From Marilutibacter penaei (GTDB taxonomy: Bacteria; Pseudomonadota; Gammaproteobacteria; Xanthomonadales; Xanthomonadaceae): DNA of 64,000 nucleotides. The DNA is taken from the NCBI RefSeq assembly GCF_014145395.1, contig NZ_JACHTE010000002.1:124001-188000 (forward strand), given 5' to 3'. Of this stretch, positions 60,046-64,000 are shown piece by piece. The translations under genes were made by a program, and so were the position numbers. Positions within the stretch are counted from its first letter, which is position 1. Each line of letters starts with the position of its first letter. Under the pieces are notes generated by a model. The model was not told the DNA's origin, made no database searches, and saw only the letters and a program-made list of their open reading frames with translations.

Positions 60046-61491
60046 ATGATCATGCCTGTACGTTCCGCTGCCGACCTGCTGCCGTTGCTGCCCGAACTGG
60101 TCGTGGTGGCGGGTGCGTTCACCTTGTTGATGCTGGACCTCTTCATCAGCGAGCGCCAGCGGGCGCTGACGCACGGCCTGGGCATCGCGCTGCTGCTCGT
60201 CGCCATGCTGATGGTCGCCCTGGGCGTCGGAGGGCAGGGCGTGGTGCTGGGCGAGATGTTCGTCCGGGACACCTTCGCCGACGTGCTGAAGGTGGCCATC
60301 TGTGCGGTGTCCGCGATGGCGATGGCCTATGCCTGGAGCTACCTGCGCGTGCGCGACCTGTACAAGGGCGAGATCACCGTGCTGATGCTGTTCGCGACCC
60401 TGGGCATGATGCTCATGGTGTCCTCGAACTCCCTGGTCATGCTCTACGTGGGGTTGGAGATGCTGGCGCTGTGTTCGTATGCCCTCGTGGTGTGCGATCG
60501 CGACAACCCCATCGCTTCAGAGGCTGGCATCAAGTACTTCGTGCTGGGCTCGGTGGCGTCCGGCCTGCTGCTCTATGGCCTGTCGCTGGTGTACGGGGCG
60601 ACCGGCAGCCTCGACCTGCACGGCGTCGCCGCGGCCGTCGAGGACGGAAGCAATCGCACGCTGCTGCTGACCGGCGTCGCGTTCGTCGTGGCCGGCGTCG
60701 CGTTCAAGCTGGGTGCCGCGCCGTTCCACATGTGGCTTCCCGATGTCTACCAGGGTGCCCCGACCCCGATCACGCTGTTCATCGGCGCGGCCCCGAAGAT
60801 CGCCGCGTTTGCCCTGGCATACCGCCTGCTCGACGTGGCCCTGGGTCCGGCGGATGCCCATTGGCGCATGATGCTGGCCGGCCTCGCCGTGCTGTCGCTG
60901 GCTTTCGGCAACCTTGGGGCGTTGGTACAGACCAACTTCAAGCGCCTGCTCGCCTATTCGACGATCTCGCACGTGGGCTTTCTCCTGGTCGGCCTGGCGG
61001 GCGGCGGCGCGCAGGGTTTCGCAGCCTCAATGTTCTATGCGATCAGCTATGCCCTGATGTCAGCCGCGGGTTTCGGCGTCATCGTGATGCTGTCCGGTCG
61101 CGGCTTCGAGGCCGACCGCATCGCCGATTTCAAGGGGCTCAATGTCCGCAATCCCTGGATGGCAGGACTGGTCCTGTGCGTGATGGCGTCGCTGGCGGGC
61201 GTGCCTCCGTTCCTTGGCTTCTGGGCCAAGCTCGCCGTGCTTCGCGCGGCCCTCGATGGCGGCATGATGTGGCTCGCGGTCATCGGCGTGGTGTTTGCGG
61301 TGGTGGGGGCCTTCTATTACCTCCGCGTCATCAAGGCCATGTACTTCGACGCACCGGAGGGCGAGTTGCCTGCACCGAGTGCGGGGCGTCCGCTGGGGAT
61401 CCTGTTCGGCGTGAATGCCCTCGGCCTGCTGGTCCTTGGCCTGGCGTGGAACCCGATCATGGCGTGGTGCATGCGGGCGCTGGGCGCCTGA
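60046..61491 (+). CDS. nuoN: NADH-quinone oxidoreductase subunit N
   Basis: Antiporter-like proton pump, 481 residues, about 14 helices, last gene of the operon. Motifs are LYVGLEMLALCSYALV (membrane Glu), KLGAAPFHMWLPDVYQGAPTP and LLAYSTISHVGFLLVGL. It is followed by a promoter for tRNA-fMet rather than an obvious terminator. Confidence 0.97.
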   Translation: MIMPVRSAADLLPLLPELVVVAGAFTLLMLDLFISERQRALTHGLGIALLLVAMLMVALGVGGQGVVLGEMFVRDTFADVLKVAICAVSAMAMAYAWSYLRVRDLYKGEITVLMLFATLGMMLMVSSNSLVMLYVGLEMLALCSYALVVCDRDNPIASEAGIKYFVLGSVASGLLLYGLSLVYGATGSLDLHGVAAAVEDGSNRTLLLTGVAFVVAGVAFKLGAAPFHMWLPDVYQGAPTPITLFIGAAPKIAAFALAYRLLDVALGPADAHWRMMLAGLAVLSLAFGNLGALVQTNFKRLLAYSTISHVGFLLVGLAGGGAQGFAASMFYAISYALMSAAGFGVIVMLSGRGFEADRIADFKGLNVRNPWMAGLVLCVMASLAGVPPFLGFWAKLAVLRAALDGGMMWLAVIGVVFAVVGAFYYLRVIKAMYFDAPEGELPAPSAGRPLGILFGVNALGLLVLGLAWNPIMAWCMRALGA

Positions 61492-61535
61492 GGCGCGGCA
61501 CTCGCCCGTCCTGCAAACCGGATGTAACGCGAGGG

Positions 61536-61563
61536 TTGCCAAGTCTTTTCCAGCCGCTATAAT
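61536..61563 (+). promoter_or_regulatory. Promoter of tRNA-fMet
   Basis: TTGCCA (61536-61541), 16-base spacer, perfect TATAAT (61558-61563), 11 bases before the tRNA. This is the best sigma-70 match in the window. Confidence 0.75.
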
Positions 61564-61574
61564 GAGCGGCCTGA

Positions 61575-61651
61575 TGCGGGGTGGAGCAGTCTGGCAGCTC
61601 GTCGGGCTCATAACCCGAAGGTCGCAGGTTCAAATCCTGCCCCCGCTACCA
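61575..61651 (+). tRNA. metY: Initiator tRNA-fMet (anticodon CAT)
   Basis: 77 bases with encoded CCA. Anticodon CAT is at 61609-61611 with the three G-C pairs (TCGGG/CCCGA) typical of initiators. Acceptor TGCGGGG/CCCCGCT gives a T1-T72 mismatch, so no pair at 1-72, as initiators require, though E. coli uses C1-A72. Its place before rimP equals metY in E. coli. Confidence 0.96.
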
Positions 61652-61691
61652 GCTTCGATCACGAGTCGCCTGAGGTTCTGGCGGTTCGGAG

Positions 61692-61718
61692 GAGGGCCTC
61701 GAAGGAGGCTCTCTTTTT
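61692..61718 (+). terminator. Intrinsic terminator after tRNA-fMet
   Basis: 9-bp stem GAGGGCCTC/GAGGCTCTC (one G-T pair) with loop GAAG, then five T. Located 40 bases after the tRNA. Confidence 0.8.
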
Positions 61719-61736
61719 GGATCAAGGCCTGGGCTT

Positions 61737-61808
61737 GTGATCGCGCTCTGCTCGCGCGGTCACGCCGAAATCCAGCAGTGCCGGACAAGGGGCCCATCGG
61801 GCCCTTTG
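61737..61808 (+). promoter_or_regulatory. rimP leader: two hairpins, second is terminator-like (candidate attenuator)
   Basis: Hairpin 1: 10-bp stem GTGATCGCGC/GCGCGGTCAC (61737-61763). Hairpin 2: 10-bp stem CAAGGGGCCC/GGGCCCTTTG with loop ATC (61786-61808), followed by TTGTTT. It sits 72 bases before the rimP start. A terminator-like element in this position is known for the rimP-nusA-infB leader of other gammaproteobacteria; its use here is inferred. Confidence 0.6.
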
Positions 61809-61880
61809 TTGTTTCCCGGGTCGCCTCTGGCGGCCCGTCGTGGATCATGGCAAGGCGTAATCGCAGGAGACGGTGATCGC

Positions 61881-62477
61881 GTGACGGACAAGGCAAGCCA
61901 AATCTCGGATCTGTTGGCCCCGACGGTGGCGTCGCTGGGCCTCGAGCTGCTGGGTGTCGAATACCTGCCGTCGCCCGGCGGCGCCATCGTGCGCCTGTAC
62001 ATCGACATACCGGAAGCCGAGACGTCTCGCGAGGGCGAGGCCCCGAGGTCGGTCGGCATCGACGAGTGCGAGGCGGTCAGCCGCGAGGTTTCGGCCCAGC
62101 TTGACGTCGAGGACCCGATCAGCGGCAATTACACCCTGGAAGTGTCCTCCCCCGGCATCGATCGCCCGCTGTTCACCGCGGCGCATTTCCGGCGCTTCCT
62201 CGGGGCATCGGCGAAGGTCGTGCTGCGGTTGCCGCAGGACGGGCGCCGCCGCCTGCAGGCCCGCATCTCCGGCATCGAGGACGACGCGGTCGTCTTCGAC
62301 CTGGACGGGACCGCCTTCACGGTGGCCATTGACAATATCGAGAAGGCCCGGCTGGTGCCCGACTGGGCGGCCTTGGGCATGGCCCCTTCGCGTCCCGGCA
62401 AGGGCGGCAAGGGCGAAAAGAACACCAGGAAACCAACCAACAAGCCGGCGGCCGATGGGTCGAGCACGGCGGAGTAA
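61881..62477 (+). CDS. rimP: Ribosome maturation factor RimP
   Basis: Assists 30S subunit assembly. It is 198 residues: an N-terminal alpha/beta domain (LGLELLGVEYLPSPGGAIVRLYID, then VSREVSAQLD), the signature YTLEVSSPGIDRPLF and a C-terminal SH3-like domain. A basic tail (KGGKGEKNTRKPTNK) is longer than in E. coli. The GTG at 61881 follows AGGAGA; earlier in-frame starts lie in the structured leader. nusA begins 6 bases later. Confidence 0.94.
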   Translation: MTDKASQISDLLAPTVASLGLELLGVEYLPSPGGAIVRLYIDIPEAETSREGEAPRSVGIDECEAVSREVSAQLDVEDPISGNYTLEVSSPGIDRPLFTAAHFRRFLGASAKVVLRLPQDGRRRLQARISGIEDDAVVFDLDGTAFTVAIDNIEKARLVPDWAALGMAPSRPGKGGKGEKNTRKPTNKPAADGSSTAE

Positions 62478-62483
62478 CCACGA

Positions 62484-63971
62484 ATGAGCAAGGATCTGTT
62501 GCTGGTCGTCGACGCGGTCGCCAACGAGAAGGGCGTGCCGCGGGACGTGATCTTCGAAGCCATCGAGGCTGCGCTGGCGTCCGCCGCGAAGAAGCGCTAC
62601 CACGAAGAGGACGTGCTGGTGCGCGTCGCCATCGACCAGGAGGACGGCAGCTACGAGACCTTCCGTCGCTGGGAAGTGGTCGAGGACGACGTGGTCATGG
62701 AGTCCCCTGACCGCCAGTTGCGCATGATGGATGCGATCGACGAGGCGGAAGGCGTGGAGGTCGGCGACTTCATCGAAGAGCAGATCGAGAACCCGGACTT
62801 CGGCCGCATCGCCGCGCAGGCCGCGAAGCAGGTCATCGTGCAGCGCGTTCGCGAGGCCGAGCGCCAGCAGGTCGTCGACGCCTGGAAGGACCGCGTCGGC
62901 GAGTTGGTGACCGGTATCGTCAAGCGCGTCGAGCGGGGCAACATCTTCGTCGACCTGGGCGGCAATGCCGAGGCGATCATCCAGAAGGACAAGGGGATCC
63001 CGCGCGACGTGCTGCGCACCGGCGACCGCGTGCGCGGCTACCTCTTCGACGTGCGCACCGAACCGCGTGGCCCGCAGCTGTTCATCAGCCGCGCCGCGCC
63101 CGAGTTCATGATGGAGCTGTTCAAGCTCGAGGTGCCGGAAGTCGGCCAGGGCCTGGTGTCGATCAAGGCCTGCGCGCGCGACCCGGGCGACCGCGCCAAG
63201 ATCGCCGTCGAGGCGCATGACAACCGTACCGACCCGATCGGCGCCTGCATCGGCATGCGCGGTTCGCGCGTCCAGGCGGTCAGCAACGAGCTCAACGGCG
63301 AGCGCGTGGACATCGTGCTGTGGTCGGACAACCCGGCGCAGTTCGTCATCAATGCGATGGCGCCCGCCGAGGTGCAGTCGATCATCGTCGACGAAGAGAA
63401 GCACTCCATGGACCTGGCCGTCGCCGAGGACCGCCTCGCTCAGGCGATCGGCAAGGGCGGGCAGAACGTCCGCCTGGCGAGCCGCCTGACCGGGTGGCAG
63501 CTCAACGTGATGACCCAGGACCAGGTCACCGCGAAGTCCGAAGCCGAGCAGGCCGAGGCACGCGCGTTGTTCCAGGAGAAGCTGGAGGTCGACGAGGAGA
63601 TCGCCGGCATCCTGGTTTCCGAGGGTTTCACCACGGTCGAAGAAATCGCCTACGTGCCGGTGGGCGAGCTGCTGGCGGTGGAAGGTTTCGACGAAGACAT
63701 CGTGGAGGAGCTGCGCGCACGCGCTCGCGACGCGCTGCTGAACGATGCGCTTGCGGCCGAGGAAGAGCTCGACGAGCACCAGCCCGCCGAGGACCTGCTC
63801 TCGCTGGAGGGCATGGACGAAGCCACGGCGTACGCGCTCGCGGCCAAGGGCATCGTCACCCGGGAGGACCTGGCCGAGGCGGCCACGGACGAGATCACCG
63901 ACGTCGAGGAGATCGACGAGGCCCGTGCGGCCGCGCTCATCATGGAAGCGCGCAAGCACTGGTTCGAGTAA
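62484..63971 (+). CDS. nusA: Transcription termination/antitermination factor NusA
   Basis: Binds RNA polymerase and nascent RNA, controlling pausing, termination and antitermination. It is 495 residues: an N-terminal polymerase-binding domain, S1 domain about 135-200 (GIVKRVERGNIFVDLGGNAEA), and KH domains with GACIGMRGSRVQAV and AQAIGKGGQNVRLASRL. Two acidic C-terminal repeats (about 365-495) are of the type that bind RNAP alpha. The start codon lies in CGAATGAGCAAGG. infB probably follows beyond the window. Confidence 0.97.
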   Translation: MSKDLLLVVDAVANEKGVPRDVIFEAIEAALASAAKKRYHEEDVLVRVAIDQEDGSYETFRRWEVVEDDVVMESPDRQLRMMDAIDEAEGVEVGDFIEEQIENPDFGRIAAQAAKQVIVQRVREAERQQVVDAWKDRVGELVTGIVKRVERGNIFVDLGGNAEAIIQKDKGIPRDVLRTGDRVRGYLFDVRTEPRGPQLFISRAAPEFMMELFKLEVPEVGQGLVSIKACARDPGDRAKIAVEAHDNRTDPIGACIGMRGSRVQAVSNELNGERVDIVLWSDNPAQFVINAMAPAEVQSIIVDEEKHSMDLAVAEDRLAQAIGKGGQNVRLASRLTGWQLNVMTQDQVTAKSEAEQAEARALFQEKLEVDEEIAGILVSEGFTTVEEIAYVPVGELLAVEGFDEDIVEELRARARDALLNDALAAEEELDEHQPAEDLLSLEGMDEATAYALAAKGIVTREDLAEAATDEITDVEEIDEARAAALIMEARKHWFE

Positions 63972-64000
63972 GACATGCACCGCCGGGGCGTCCCTTGGAT

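Overview
The window is a GC-rich, densely packed stretch of bacterial chromosome. Every gene looks like core or near-core metabolism: there is no transposase, integrase, phage gene, CRISPR array or rRNA. Gene content and order point to a gammaproteobacterium of the Lysobacteraceae/Xanthomonadaceae (Luteimonas/Lysobacter-like). The main clues are nnr-tsaE-amiC-mutL, asd-fimV-truA-trpF-trpB-trpA-accD, glmM...tpiA-secG-tRNA-Leu(GAG), nuoA-N, tRNA-fMet-rimP-nusA, an orphan RsxB-type ferredoxin beside metG, GumN/TraB and DUF1684 proteins, and a large TonB-dependent receptor next to an S9 peptidase. This assignment is inferred from synteny and protein style; no search was run.

Layout. 1-7.3 kb (+): metabolite repair (nnr, cut by the window start), t6A synthesis (tsaE), septal peptidoglycan amidase (amiC), mismatch repair (mutL), a DUF1684 lipoprotein and a TraB/GumN protein. 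7.3-15.7 kb (-): RsxB-like ferredoxin, metG, a DUF2147 secreted protein, a TonB-dependent receptor with an excellent terminator, and an S9 peptidase. 16.1-17.6 kb (+): mrp/apbC and dcd. 17.6-23.3 kb (-): a 5-oxoproline (pyroglutamate) salvage operon, in transcription order a short alpha/beta-hydrolase-like remnant, a HIT protein, pxpB, pxpC, pxpA, DUF969, DUF979, pcp and a small secreted protein. 23.7-25.3 kb: rimO behind a highly structured leader, then an intergenic region that looks like a small RNA gene. 25.3-29.0 kb (-): greB, an AbgT-type transporter and a DUF853 (HerA-like) ATPase. 29.2-32.2 kb: an MltD-like lytic transglycosylase (+), psd and a SCO1-like copper chaperone (-). 32.3-44.6 kb (+): prmB, aroC, asd, fimV, truA, trpFBA, accD, glmM and a 2-oxoglutarate/Fe(II)-type oxygenase. 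44.6-45.2 kb (-): a hypoxanthine-DNA glycosylase. 45.3-64 kb (+): tpiA, secG, tRNA-Leu, the complete 14-gene NADH dehydrogenase I operon with separate nuoC and nuoD, tRNA-fMet, rimP and nusA.

How the genes work together. Pcp can release pyroglutamate from peptides, DUF969/DUF979 are two membrane proteins that could move it or its precursors, and PxpABC converts it to glutamate. The nearby receptor and S9 peptidase suggest a peptide-using lifestyle. aroC and trpFBA serve aromatic amino-acid synthesis, asd the aspartate family and cell wall, accD fatty acids, glmM UDP-GlcNAc. Many genes overlap by 1-4 bases (ATGA/GTGA), so translational coupling is the rule.

The most interesting non-coding signals are the long palindrome in the rimO leader (23448-23545), the multi-hairpin unit ending in a strong terminator at 25131-25270, the two-hairpin rimP leader (61737-61808), and an initiator tRNA with a U1-U72 mismatch.
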